Shown in pieces: positions 1-6,755 of a DNA stretch of 10,234 nt. The stretch is from Aquirhabdus sp. (GTDB lineage: Bacteria; Pseudomonadota; Gammaproteobacteria; Pseudomonadales; Moraxellaceae). The translations under genes were made by a program, and so were the position numbers. The notes below the pieces were generated by a model. That model was given only the letters and a program-made list of their open reading frames with translations. It was not told the DNA's origin and did no database searches. Location: the NCBI GenBank assembly GCA_030150595.1, contig JASLFQ010000015.1:1-10234 (forward strand), given 5' to 3'. How positions within the stretch are numbered: the first letter of the stretch is position 1; each line of letters begins with the position of its first letter.

Positions 1-1
1 T

Positions 2-178
2 CGCGAAGTTGCAATAAATATATACCAGAACACTTCCGATTCAATTAAAAAAATTTATAAAGATAAGTTTTCAGAAAATTCATTCTATCACCCAGTGTAT
101 ATAAACAGAGCTTATAAAAAAGATAATTTCCAACAGTATAGAGATAGTATTTTACTGCCCTTAATTGACAATACATAA
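2..178 (+). CDS. C-terminal 58 residues of an unidentified protein, cut by the window edge
   Basis: The frame is open from base 2 and ends at TAA 176-178, so only the C-terminal 58 residues are visible. The peptide is rich in Lys, Asn, Tyr, Ile and Ser, uses mostly AT-rich codons, and ends in LLPLIDNT. I do not recognise a family. Its base composition is clearly more AT-rich than every following gene, which would fit a horizontally acquired or cargo gene ending here. Such a short tail can also be biased by chance, and the start of the gene is outside the window. That it is coding is inferred from the uninterrupted frame and from the stop lying just before the next gene's start region. No function is proposed. 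Confidence 0.5.
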   Translation, partial: REVAINIYQNTSDSIKKIYKDKFSENSFYHPVYINRAYKKDNFQQYRDSILLPLIDNT

Positions 179-192
179 TAAACCTCTACAAA
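165..192 (+). promoter_or_regulatory. Putative sigma70 promoter for the SRPBCC gene
   Basis: A perfect -35 hexamer TTGACA (165-170) is followed after 16 bases by TACAAA (187-192), a 4/6 match to the -10 consensus. It overlaps the last codons of the upstream open frame. A transcript starting near 199 would include the GGAGG at 207-211 and support initiation at 220. This is inferred from hexamers only. Confidence 0.45.
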
Positions 193-219
193 CCTCAACA
201 TGGAATGGAGGAAAATAAA

Positions 220-666
220 ATGACCACTGGAACTGTCCGTTTTCATCGCGTATTAACCGCACCACCAGAACGCGTCTATCGTGCTTTCCTCGATGCTGCT
301 GCAACCGCAAAATGGCTGCCGCCGCATGGATTTACCTGCACAGTCCATCATTTGGATGCCAAAGTCGGTGGTACTTTCAAGATGTCCTTCACCAACTTCA
401 CCACAGAACAAAGCCATTCTTTTGGCGGTGAATATCTTGAACTTGTACCCAATGAACGGATTCGCTACAGCGATGTATTCGACGATCCAAACCTCCCTGG
501 CAAGATGCAAACAACCGTCACGCTTAAGGCTGTGTTCTGCGGCACAGAAATCAATATCGTGCAGGAAGGTATTCCCGAAATCATCCCTATAGAATCGTGC
601 TACCTCGGCTGGCAACAATCGCTCGAACTCCTTGCGAAACTTGTCGAACCAGAAATTCGACAGTAA
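220..666 (+). CDS. SRPBCC-fold protein, AHSA1/Aha1-C-like
   Basis: This 148-residue protein probably has the START/SRPBCC helix-grip fold. It opens with the typical first strand and helix (VRFHRVLTAPPERVYRAFLD, then KWLPP). The family-typical central GGTFKMSF and GGEYLELVPNERIRYSD stretches follow, and it ends with a long helix around WQQSLELLAKLV. Members of this AHSA1-like group bind hydrophobic ligands or act as small accessory proteins; the ligand here cannot be read from sequence. The start at ATG 220 is preferred over the in-frame ATG at 205. GGAGG (207-211) sits 8 bases before 220, while the 205 codon lies on that ribosome site and has none of its own. No signal peptide or membrane segment is seen. 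It is followed after about 100 bases by ilvA on the same strand; no functional link is evident. Confidence 0.85.
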   Translation: MTTGTVRFHRVLTAPPERVYRAFLDAAATAKWLPPHGFTCTVHHLDAKVGGTFKMSFTNFTTEQSHSFGGEYLELVPNERIRYSDVFDDPNLPGKMQTTVTLKAVFCGTEINIVQEGIPEIIPIESCYLGWQQSLELLAKLVEPEIRQ

Positions 667-770
667 TGAAGGTGCGGCACATGAGCACATGTCGCCATTA
701 GCTCCCAATCCAAAACAAAATCAGTCTACAATAGAGGACTGATTTATCTCATTCAAAAAACAGGTTTGAC

Positions 771-2306
771 ATGCTGGCACACTGGGTAAGACGCATCCTC
801 CAAGCAACCGTTTACGATGTTGCAATCGAATCACCGCTCGACAAAGCACCACGCCTCTCCGCACGTTTCAATAATAATATCCTGATGAAACGCGAAGACT
901 TGCAGCCCGTATTTTCATTCAAACTACGCGGTGCATATAACCGAATTAGCCAACTCAGCGCAGCAGAACGCGCACGCGGCGTCATTACCGCATCCGCAGG
1001 CAACCACGCCCAAGGCGTCGCATACTCAGGTCAAAAATTGGGCATTGATACACTCATCGTCATGCCACAAACCACACCAGATATTAAATTGAATGCCGTT
1101 AAACGTCTCGGCGGCACAGTTGCGTTGCATGGTGATAGCTTTGATGAAGCATATCGCTATGCCCTGCTCCGCGCTGAACAAGAAAATCGCGTCTATATTC
1201 CGCCTTTTGACGACGAATTAGTCATTGCAGGTCAAGGCACCATCGCCATGGAACTGTTACGCCAATGCCGAGAAATGGACTATGTCTTTGTCGCGGTAGG
1301 TGGTGGTGGTTTGATCGCGGGTATCTCCGCCTATCTCGGCGAAGTCGCACCCCATGTCAAAGTCATCGCAGTCGAATCTGATGAATCCGCATGTCTAAAA
1401 CTGGCATTTGAAACAGGTTATCGCGCCGTCTTGCCACAAGTTGGATTATTTGCCGACGGCGTGGCTGTAGCGCAAATTGGCGAATTACCATTGCAGGTTG
1501 TACAGCTACCAAAATCCGATGGCTCTGGCCCAGTCGTAGAACGCGAAGTTGTTACATGCAACACTGATGAAATCTGTGCAGCGATCAAAGACGTATTCGA
1601 AGAAAACCGCAGCATTGTTGAACCTGCTGGCGCACTCGCTGTTGCAGGCATGAAAAAATTCATCGAGCAAACAGGCGTAACCAACAAAAACATGGCAGTC
1701 ATTGTTTGTGGCGCAAACATGAACTTTGATCGCCTACGCTACATCTCTGAACGCACAGAACTTGGCGAAGGTCGTGAAGCGATTTTTGCAGTGAATATCC
1801 CAGAACGCACTGGTGCATTCTTAGAATTCTGCCGCGCCTTGCAAGGTCGTGCGATCACGGAATTTAATTATCGCTACAACGGCAATTCGCTTGCTCAGGT
1901 TTTTGTCGGTATCGGCTTAAAAAACGGCATGGTCGAACGCCAAGAAATCCATGATAACTTGACCAAAAAAGACTACATCGTCGATGACTTATCGGATGAT
2001 GAAATTGCAAAACTGCACATTCGCCACTTAATCGGCGGTCATGCTGGATTAAGCGATGAGCGTCTATTCCGCTACGAATTTCCAGAACGTCCAAGTGCAT
2101 TACTCTCGTTCTTGGAAAAACTCGGACAGGATTTGAATATCTCCTTGTTCCACTACCGCAATCATGGTGCGGCTAATGGTAGCGTTCTTGTTGGCTTGCA
2201 AACTGGCACGCGCACCGATGCTGAACTGACTAAAATCCTCGATGGCATTGGTTATCCGTATAAAGACATTACGGATAATGTCGGTTATCGGTTGTTCTTG
2301 AAGTAA
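771..2306 (+). CDS. ilvA: Threonine ammonia-lyase, biosynthetic (IlvA)
   Basis: PLP-dependent cytoplasmic enzyme that deaminates L-threonine to 2-oxobutanoate, the committed step of isoleucine synthesis. At 511 residues it matches the long biosynthetic form (about 514 in E. coli). The PLP lysine is K51 in SFKLRGAYN, the substrate loop is SAGNHAQG (75-82), and the PLP-phosphate loop is GGGGLIAG (177-184). Two C-terminal ACT-like regulatory domains span about residues 335-410 and 430-508, starting with IFAVNIPERTGAF and FRYEFPERPSALL. They imply feedback control by isoleucine/valine as in the family. The ATG at 771 has AGG six bases upstream, and the N-terminus (ML..WVRRIL) fits relatives. A TACAAT at 727-732 could be a -10 but lacks a good -35. 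A hydrophilic stretch near 246-258 seems longer than in the E. coli enzyme. Confidence 0.97.
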   Translation: MLAHWVRRILQATVYDVAIESPLDKAPRLSARFNNNILMKREDLQPVFSFKLRGAYNRISQLSAAERARGVITASAGNHAQGVAYSGQKLGIDTLIVMPQTTPDIKLNAVKRLGGTVALHGDSFDEAYRYALLRAEQENRVYIPPFDDELVIAGQGTIAMELLRQCREMDYVFVAVGGGGLIAGISAYLGEVAPHVKVIAVESDESACLKLAFETGYRAVLPQVGLFADGVAVAQIGELPLQVVQLPKSDGSGPVVEREVVTCNTDEICAAIKDVFEENRSIVEPAGALAVAGMKKFIEQTGVTNKNMAVIVCGANMNFDRLRYISERTELGEGREAIFAVNIPERTGAFLEFCRALQGRAITEFNYRYNGNSLAQVFVGIGLKNGMVERQEIHDNLTKKDYIVDDLSDDEIAKLHIRHLIGGHAGLSDERLFRYEFPERPSALLSFLEKLGQDLNISLFHYRNHGAANGSVLVGLQTGTRTDAELTKILDGIGYPYKDITDNVGYRLFLK

Positions 2307-2313
2307 TCGCTTG

Positions 2314-2480
2314 TCTCCTTCCCCATGAGGGGGATGAGCGATGCCCGAGCGCAAGACGGAGCGATAGCGAAGTGCGGGATGGGGGTGCTTTTAAAAATAA
2401 GATCAAAAGCATCCCCCATCTAAATCTTCCCCTTCAAGGGGAAGACTTCAAAGCATTTGCTAAGGGAGGTTGGGATGGAT
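2314..2480. repeat. Cluster of GC-rich palindromes (intergenic repeat element)
   Basis: Non-coding sequence after ilvA holds several inverted repeats. TCCCC/GGGGA arms flank ATGA near 2320-2334. A 15-16 bp arm pair at 2378-2392 and 2405-2420 has a single extra T in the right arm and a 12-base loop. A perfect 9+9 palindrome lies at 2426-2444 (arms CTTCCCCTT and AAGGGGAAG). A further G-rich piece, GGGAGGTTGGGATGG, ends at about 2479. The base composition differs from flanking genes and no frame runs through. It resembles dispersed palindromic elements (REP/MITE-like) found between genes in many Gram-negatives. It could act as a transcription attenuator after ilvA, although none of the stems is followed by a proper T-run. 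Family membership is inferred. Confidence 0.6.
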
Positions 2481-2596
2481 TTTGCTTTTGACGTTAAATT
2501 TCTCACCGAACTGTAGGTTTTTTATTCGCAAGTAAAGCGATTTTAATTAAAACCAGTTATTATACGCGCTTCTTTTATTAGCTTGGATTGACTTGC

Positions 2597-3079
2597 ATGT
2601 CCACCATTCAAAATGATTCAGTAGTGAATTTTCACTACACTTTAACTAACGCAGCTGGTGATGTGCTCGACAAGTCACAAGGCGAGCCATTGGTTTACCT
2701 ACATGGCGCGCACAACATTGTTCCTGGCTTAGAAAATGCTCTCGCTGGTAAACAAGTTGGCGACAAGTTCAAAGTTACTGTTGAACCAGAAGAAGGCTAC
2801 GGCGAATACCAAGCTGAAATGGTTCAAGAAGTACCACGCAACATGTTCCAAGGCGTTGATGACATCCAAGTTGGCATGCAATTCCAAGCGCAAACTGATG
2901 ACGGCGTACAAGTTGTGACTGTTAAAGACGTAACTCCAGAACTCGTAATCGTTGATGCAAACCATCCATTAGCTGGTCAAGCGTTGACATTTGATGTTGA
3001 AGTTGTTGCGATTCGCGCGGCTACAGCAGAAGAACTGGAACACGGTCATGCACATGGCGTAGGTGGTCACCACCACTAA
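2597..3079 (+). CDS. slyD: SlyD-like FKBP-type peptidyl-prolyl cis-trans isomerase
   Basis: Cytoplasmic prolyl isomerase and folding helper of the SlyD type, 160 residues. The split FKBP domain starts with VVNFHYTLTNAAGDVLDKS and continues with the family-typical YLHGAHNIVPGLENALAGKQVGDKF. The inserted chaperone flap follows at roughly residues 70-120 (EEGYGEYQAEMVQEVPRNMF, then a VGMQFQAQTDDG stretch). The closing strands contain ANHPLAGQALTFDVEVVAIR. The last 12 residues are His-rich (HGHAHGVGGHHH); in SlyD such a tail binds nickel, so metal binding is likely but the tail is short. ATG 2597 is chosen over the upstream in-frame TTG 2588 because GGA sits 9 bases before it and homologues start at MS/MK. 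A TATTAT at 2558-2563 may be the -10; no clear -35 is seen. A strong terminator follows. Confidence 0.93.
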   Translation: MSTIQNDSVVNFHYTLTNAAGDVLDKSQGEPLVYLHGAHNIVPGLENALAGKQVGDKFKVTVEPEEGYGEYQAEMVQEVPRNMFQGVDDIQVGMQFQAQTDDGVQVVTVKDVTPELVIVDANHPLAGQALTFDVEVVAIRAATAEELEHGHAHGVGGHHH

Positions 3080-3080
3080 T

Positions 3081-3098
3081 TTATCAGTTCGCTGATAA
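3081..3098 (+). other. Perfect hairpin with UUCG loop directly after the slyD-like stop
   Basis: TTATCAG and CTGATAA form a perfect 7-bp stem closed by TTCG, starting two bases after the stop codon. UUCG loops are unusually stable in RNA. With no T-run of its own, it more likely protects the 3' end or acts together with the terminator just downstream. Confidence 0.55.
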
Positions 3099-3101
3099 TA
3101 C

Positions 3102-3131
3102 AAAAAACCGCTGATTCATCAGCGGTTTTTT
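3102..3131 (+). terminator. Rho-independent terminator of the slyD-like gene, possibly bidirectional
   Basis: A perfect stem CCGCTGA/TCAGCGG (3108-3114 and 3119-3125) with loop TTCA is followed by six T. It is preceded by six A, so the same structure with a T-run also exists on the minus strand and could stop transcription from the convergent comEA-like gene. Confidence 0.9.
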
Positions 3132-3156
3132 ATTGCCCAGTATTCCCACCTATAGA

Positions 3157-3218
3157 TCACTGAGCCTGTCGAAGTGATGCGAACTAGCAAACACCGCGCA
3201 TTTCGACAAGCTCAATGA
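3157..3218. repeat. Imperfect palindromic intergenic repeat (GAGCCTGTCGAAG type)
   Basis: Two 20-base arms, 3157-3176 and 3199-3218, are reverse complements apart from three transition differences and flank a 22-base loop. The core GAGCCTGTCGAAG / TTCGACAAGCTCA is a motif I remember as a dispersed intergenic repeat in many proteobacteria. It lies between two convergent genes, a usual place for REP-like elements. No open frame crosses it. Confidence 0.6.
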
Positions 3219-3238
3219 GCTATTTAGTCTATAAAAAA

Positions 3239-3682
3239 CTACAACGTCACATGCGCCCTTAATTTATCCAATGTCGCTGGGCCAATGCCCTTCACTTGCC
3301 GTAAATCATCGACCGACTTAAATCCACCTTGCTGCTGACGATATTCAGCAATCGCATGTGCTTTAGAAGGACCAATACCTGGCAAAGCCACGAGTTCAGT
3401 TTCAGTCGCACTATTGATATTAACCGTTCCTGCATTTGCGTCTTTCTTCGAATGTCGTGAGCTTTTTGTCTTTGCAGATGGTGCTGTAGATTGAATCTGC
3501 AAAGCAGGGCTTGAACTACTGTACGTACCATATCGAACAGGTGCTGATGACAACATTGGATTAGCGACGATGCTTTGCTCTGCTTGAGCAGTCGAGAAAA
3601 CACCTAAAGAGAAAATGAATGTTGTACTCAAAATTACTTTTTTAGAGAAAGTCGAAAAATCTACAGCGTGTTTCTTATTCAT
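3239..3682 (-). CDS. comEA: ComEA-family helix-hairpin-helix DNA-binding protein, exported
   Basis: 147 residues. An N-terminal signal peptide has basic residues (KK at 14-15), the hydrophobic core VILSTTFIFSLGVFS, and a probable cleavage after AQA at residue 34. A low-complexity Ser/Ala/Lys linker (about 35-84) leads to a C-terminal tandem helix-hairpin-helix: VNINSATETELVALPGIGPS and then the second hairpin KGIGPATLDKLRAHV. The two GIG turns contact the DNA backbone. ComEA proteins bind incoming DNA in the periplasm during natural transformation, so that is the likely role. No other competence gene is in the window, so this is by family only. ATG 3682 is used instead of the in-frame TTG at 3694 because GGA lies just before it and it gives a normal signal peptide. 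An AT-rich TATATT at 3707-3702 may be its -10. Confidence 0.85.
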   Translation of the reverse strand: MNKKHAVDFSTFSKKVILSTTFIFSLGVFSTAQAEQSIVANPMLSSAPVRYGTYSSSSPALQIQSTAPSAKTKSSRHSKKDANAGTVNINSATETELVALPGIGPSKAHAIAEYRQQQGGFKSVDDLRQVKGIGPATLDKLRAHVTL

Positions 3683-3730
3683 TGTTTTGTCCAAAGGCTT
3701 AAATATATAAATGATTCAAAATACAAATTA

Positions 3731-3761
3731 AAACGACTCCCCTTTTTAAAGGAGAGCCGTT
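3731..3761 (-). terminator. Probable terminator of the MaoC-like gene
   Basis: On the minus strand, arms of 14 bases (3761-3748 and 3745-3732, starting AACGGCTCTCC) pair with two mismatch or wobble positions around a very small AT loop. A T-rich tract (TTTAATTT) follows at 3731 and below. It lies about 30 bases past the stop of the MaoC-like gene and before the comEA-like gene, suggesting the two are transcribed separately. Confidence 0.6.
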
Positions 3762-3791
3762 CTGATTGAACTATTAAGAAAGCTACATGAA

Positions 3792-4664
3792 TTAACGAGC
3801 TTGAAGCGTACCGAATAAATGCGGCTTGCCGTCTTTTGCACCAGTCAACTCGAACGTTGTTTTCTTGCCAACTTTCTGTGCTTGTAGATGAACTTTATTT
3901 GGCAAGAAGACTGGCAATTTGAATTGAACATCCAAGAAATACGCATCTGGTAATTCACCTAATGCTGCAACTGAACGTGCTTTAGTCCACATACCATGCG
4001 CAATCGCACGTTTGAAACCAAACGCTTTTGCAGTGACTGCATGCAAATGGATGAAGTTAAAATCACCACTGATTAGCGCATAACGACGACCCAAATCTTC
4101 AGGCAGATCGAAATCCACGTTTAGATCGTTCGCTTTAGCTGTTAAGCGTGTTTCTTTCTTCGCGCTCTTCGGCACAACACCTTCAGATTTACCACGCGCC
4201 AGATACGTTGAGACGCTTTCCCAAACCACTTCACCTTTCACTTTTGCAGTGTTGATGAAGGTGAATAATTTACCTTTTTCATGCGGAGTGATTTCGCCAA
4301 AACGAACAGAAAGCGCGATCGTATCTGATGCATTCACAGGCTTAAATTGCTCAACAGTATTGCGAATATGCACAATACCGAGAATCGGAAAGGGGAAAGC
4401 TTCGCCAGTCATCAGAGATAATTGCAATGGCATCGACAAAATGCCTAAGTACAGCGGCGGCAAAGTATCTAGGTCTTGATAACCACAAATTGCGTTATAC
4501 GATGTTAGATGTTTGCGATCGATTTTGACTGCGTCTACGCTGTATTCAGCTTGTGGCAGTGTTTTGAAATGATTTTTTTTAAGTGTGCTCAAAGCCACTT
4601 TGGCAAACAAACCTAAAGGCTTTGGAATCGATTGGAATGAACGGTTTGGCATGATGATGCTCAT
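3792..4664 (-). CDS. MaoC-like double-hotdog (R)-specific enoyl-CoA hydratase, HtdX-like
   Basis: About 290 residues, the length of double-hotdog MaoC proteins. The N-terminal half is a degenerate hotdog (about 30-155, with PPLYLGILSMPLQLSLM). The C-terminal half has the hydratase-2 signature YALISGDFNFIH followed by KAFGFKRAIAHGMW. Asp201 and His206 are the expected catalytic pair. The usual Asn-Pro after the Asp is Asn-Phe here. Such enzymes hydrate trans-2-enoyl-CoA to (R)-3-hydroxyacyl-CoA. It lies downstream of the FabG4-like reductase on the same strand. A terminator in the 183+ base gap and no visible ribosome site suggest weaker or separate expression. The start is uncertain: ATG 4664, ATG 4652 and TTG 4688 are all in frame and none has a good Shine-Dalgarno. 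I used 4664. The MPNRSF start at 4652 is equally plausible. Confidence 0.88.
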   Translation of the reverse strand: MSIIMPNRSFQSIPKPLGLFAKVALSTLKKNHFKTLPQAEYSVDAVKIDRKHLTSYNAICGYQDLDTLPPLYLGILSMPLQLSLMTGEAFPFPILGIVHIRNTVEQFKPVNASDTIALSVRFGEITPHEKGKLFTFINTAKVKGEVVWESVSTYLARGKSEGVVPKSAKKETRLTAKANDLNVDFDLPEDLGRRYALISGDFNFIHLHAVTAKAFGFKRAIAHGMWTKARSVAALGELPDAYFLDVQFKLPVFLPNKVHLQAQKVGKKTTFELTGAKDGKPHLFGTLQAR

Positions 4665-4791
4665 TAATTGAAGTTGATTTTGAAACAAATAACAGAACTA
4701 ATCACAAAACGGGTCGTTGACCTGAACTAAAAACTAAACTGATATGAAAATTGACATCACAAACACTTAGCTATTAATACGTCGAACTATC

Positions 4792-4827
4792 AAAAAAATG
4801 CCGCACAATTAAAGCACGGCGATTTTT
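4792..4827 (-). terminator. Rho-independent terminator after the FabG4-like gene
   Basis: On the minus strand, GCCGTGC and GTGCGGC pair (two G-U wobbles) around TTTAATT. The stem is extended by an A-run/T-run pair with one bulged C and ends in seven T. It lies about 45 bases past the reductase stop and upstream of the MaoC-like gene, so read-through or a separate promoter would be needed to express the latter. Confidence 0.75.
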
Positions 4828-4840
4828 CTAACTCAATGAC

Positions 4841-4866
4841 CATAACTGACAGGGTCAACTGTTATG
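4841..4866 (-). other. Bulged palindrome just after the FabG4-like stop codon
   Basis: CATAAC plus TGAC pairs with GTCA plus GTTATG, giving 10 base pairs with a three-base bulge and a three-base loop. It lies six bases beyond the stop codon and before the terminator. It has no T-run. It may be an mRNA 3'-end structure or chance. Confidence 0.35.
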
Positions 4867-4871
4867 TAACA

Positions 4872-6263
4872 TTATGCGCCGAGTAAGCTCTGACCACAGA
4901 CACGAACCACGTTGCCGTTCAAACCACCTGACGCTGGGTTTGCAAACCAAGCAATCGCTTCTGCGACGTCAACAGGTTGACCACCTTGAGCCATTGAGTT
5001 CATACGACGACCCGCTTCGCGAATTTGCAATGGAATCGCTGCGGTCATTGCAGTTTCGATGAAACCTGGTGCAACTGCGTTGATGGTGATGCCTTTTTTC
5101 AGTGTTGGTGCAACAGATTGAACCAAACCGATCACGCCAGCTTTTGATGCTGCATAGTTGGTTTGACCCAAGTTACCAGCGATACCACTGATTGAAGATA
5201 CGCACACGATACGCGCATTATCATTAAACGCTTCATTTTCTAACAAATAATCATTGATGCGCTCTGCGCTAGACAAGTTGATGTTAATAACAAGATTCCA
5301 CATAGAATCTTTCATGTTTGCCAACATCTTGTCGCGTGTTACGCCCGCATTATGTACAAGTACATCTAAGCCACCACGATTTTGTGCAAATGCCGCAATT
5401 TTTTCGCCAGCATCAGCAGCAGTAATGTCTTCCATCAACACGCTACCGCCAATCTCACCTGCAACACGTTGCAAATCTGCTTCTTGTTGTGGCACATCCA
5501 AGCAAATCACATGTGCGCCATCACGTGCAAGCGTGCGAGCAATCGCTTCACCGATGCCACGGCTTGCGCCAGTCACCAGTGCTGTTTTGCCTGTTAATGG
5601 CTTTGCCCAGTTGACAGAAACTGCTTTGCCTTTAGTTACGCGAGCAACTTGACCTGATACATATGCAGATTTTGCAGACAAGAAGAAACGTAATGTCGAT
5701 TCCAGATTACCTTCAGCACCTTTACCCACATAAACGAGTTGTGCTGCAACGCCTTTCTTGAATTCTTTACCAACTGATTTCACAAAACCTTCAAGCGCAC
5801 GTTGTGCAGTCGCTTCTTTCGTCGTTGCAGTATCTGATGGTGTACGACCAACAATCACAACACGACCTGATGACAGAAGTTGACGTGCGATTGGACCAAA
5901 GAAGTTAAACAGTTCAACGAGTTCTTCTGAGCTCTTGATGCCAGATGCATCGAATACAAATGCTTTAAAACGCGCTTCTTTATCACCGCTATTAAAGGCA
6001 CGAACATTCAGTCCTGACTTCGCAGCGGTTTGTTGGAGTTCAGTGTTGTTACCAGCATAAGTATCCGCATGGATGCTTGCCAATGCGTCGCTGATTGCGC
6101 CAGTTAATGTCGAGCCTGGTGCTGCACCGAATAATACCGCGCCGTTGATCAGAGGCTTTGACGCATCAAAACGATCTAAAACGACTGGTGCTGGTAAACC
6201 AAGGTTTTTAACAACAAGTTGGCCAAATGCAGAATTTGCAAAAGATTGATAATGGTCACTCAT
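4872..6263 (-). CDS. fabG: High-molecular-weight FabG (FabG4-type 3-ketoacyl-CoA/ACP reductase)
   Basis: At 463 residues it is far longer than the ordinary FabG of about 245, and has the two-domain FabG4 layout. Residues 1 to about 215 form a Rossmann-like flavodoxin-type domain without a nucleotide motif. Residues 225-463 are a canonical short-chain dehydrogenase. This has the cofactor loop TGASRGIG (231-238), NAG (305-307), Asn329 and the catalytic triad Ser357, Tyr370 and Lys374 in YAASK. An acidic residue after the second strand (CLDVP, D256) favours NADH over NADPH, as in M. tuberculosis FabG4. Likely reaction: reduction of 3-ketoacyl-CoA to (R)-3-hydroxyacyl-CoA. ATG 6263 has a GAGAG element 6-10 bases upstream. 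It is divergent from the thiolase and upstream of the MaoC-like hydratase, which makes a coherent acyl-CoA module. No membrane segment or signal peptide is seen. Confidence 0.92.
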   Translation of the reverse strand: MSDHYQSFANSAFGQLVVKNLGLPAPVVLDRFDASKPLINGAVLFGAAPGSTLTGAISDALASIHADTYAGNNTELQQTAAKSGLNVRAFNSGDKEARFKAFVFDASGIKSSEELVELFNFFGPIARQLLSSGRVVIVGRTPSDTATTKEATAQRALEGFVKSVGKEFKKGVAAQLVYVGKGAEGNLESTLRFFLSAKSAYVSGQVARVTKGKAVSVNWAKPLTGKTALVTGASRGIGEAIARTLARDGAHVICLDVPQQEADLQRVAGEIGGSVLMEDITAADAGEKIAAFAQNRGGLDVLVHNAGVTRDKMLANMKDSMWNLVININLSSAERINDYLLENEAFNDNARIVCVSSISGIAGNLGQTNYAASKAGVIGLVQSVAPTLKKGITINAVAPGFIETAMTAAIPLQIREAGRRMNSMAQGGQPVDVAEAIAWFANPASGGLNGNVVRVCGQSLLGA

Positions 6264-6755
6264 AGCGGCTCTCGATCAAGGCGATTAAAATTAGATTAAA
6301 GTCAACAAAACATCAAAACTTTGGGCACATATCGTGCCATAAAAAAGCTGAATAGTTGCAATGACAATTGCAAACCATCCGACAACGAGTTCTCGTCAAC
6401 TTATAGGTCAACATTGATGTTAACAAACAAGAAAGCAAGGCGATATTGTATGAGCAATTCTTCGTCATGAGTCATAAATTTGTAAGAAATTTTGCTGAAA
6501 AGTTATCCAGAAATAATGTCTTTGCAACAAAATGATCACTAAAATGACAACTCACCGCATATTGCTACATGCGCGCCACGCTTTATTTGGTTAGAAACTT
6601 GACAACCCTACGCCATACTAGCAAAACTATGCCTCCACAACACTTGCTATATTTGATTAAGTCACTGGCAGTCCAGCCAATTCAAATTGATCATTTTATG
6701 TTAGAGTTAGTCACTTTTTATCCTGCGCCCACTTATAAATGCTTCGGAGAGAACC
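6264..6755. promoter_or_regulatory. Divergent intergenic region between fabG4-like and thiolase genes
   Basis: 492 bases without a convincing gene, AT-rich, and able to hold promoters for both directions. For the reductase (minus strand), TTGATG (6316-6311) and TCTAAT (6295-6290) are a weak pair with only a 15-base spacer. A palindromic site at 6322-6339 also fits a sigma54-like layout. For the thiolase a perfect TTGACA occurs at 6599-6604 but no good -10 lies at the right distance. The thiolase ribosome site is GGAGAG at 6746-6751. An in-frame run of 67 codons at 6569-6772 has no ribosome site and overlaps the thiolase start, so I do not call it a gene. Confidence 0.55.
6322..6424. promoter_or_regulatory. 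Cluster of four short palindromes, candidate operators
   Basis: Within about 100 bases upstream of the reductase gene are four inverted repeats. GGCAC-N5-GTGCC lies at 6324-6338. TTGCAA occurs twice, six bases apart (6356-6373), and each copy is itself a palindrome. ACGAG-TT-CTCGT lies at 6385-6396. GTCAACAT-TG-ATGTTAAC lies at 6407-6424, with one mismatch in 8-base arms. They differ in sequence, so they are not copies of one site. Fatty-acid genes are often controlled by TetR- or GntR-type repressors (PsrA, FadR families), but no site matches a consensus I know. Operator function is inferred. Confidence 0.4.

Noticed and set aside
676..696. Hairpin GGCACATG/CATGTCGCC after the SRPBCC gene as a terminator
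   Set aside because: It has a bulge, a short stem and no T-run downstream, so read-through into ilvA is as likely.
253..708. Minus-strand frame opposite the SRPBCC gene
   Set aside because: It is the complement of a well-supported gene and shows no recognisable domain.
2314..3218. Palindromes as ends of an insertion sequence
   Set aside because: No transposase frame lies between or near them, and the genes between are ordinary chromosomal genes.
6503..6511. TTATCCAGA resembling a DnaA box
   Set aside because: It is a single site with one mismatch, and no other boxes or replication genes are nearby.
6599..6604. Perfect TTGACA upstream of the thiolase
   Set aside because: No acceptable -10 lies 16-18 bases downstream (CAAAAC is there), so I did not call a promoter.
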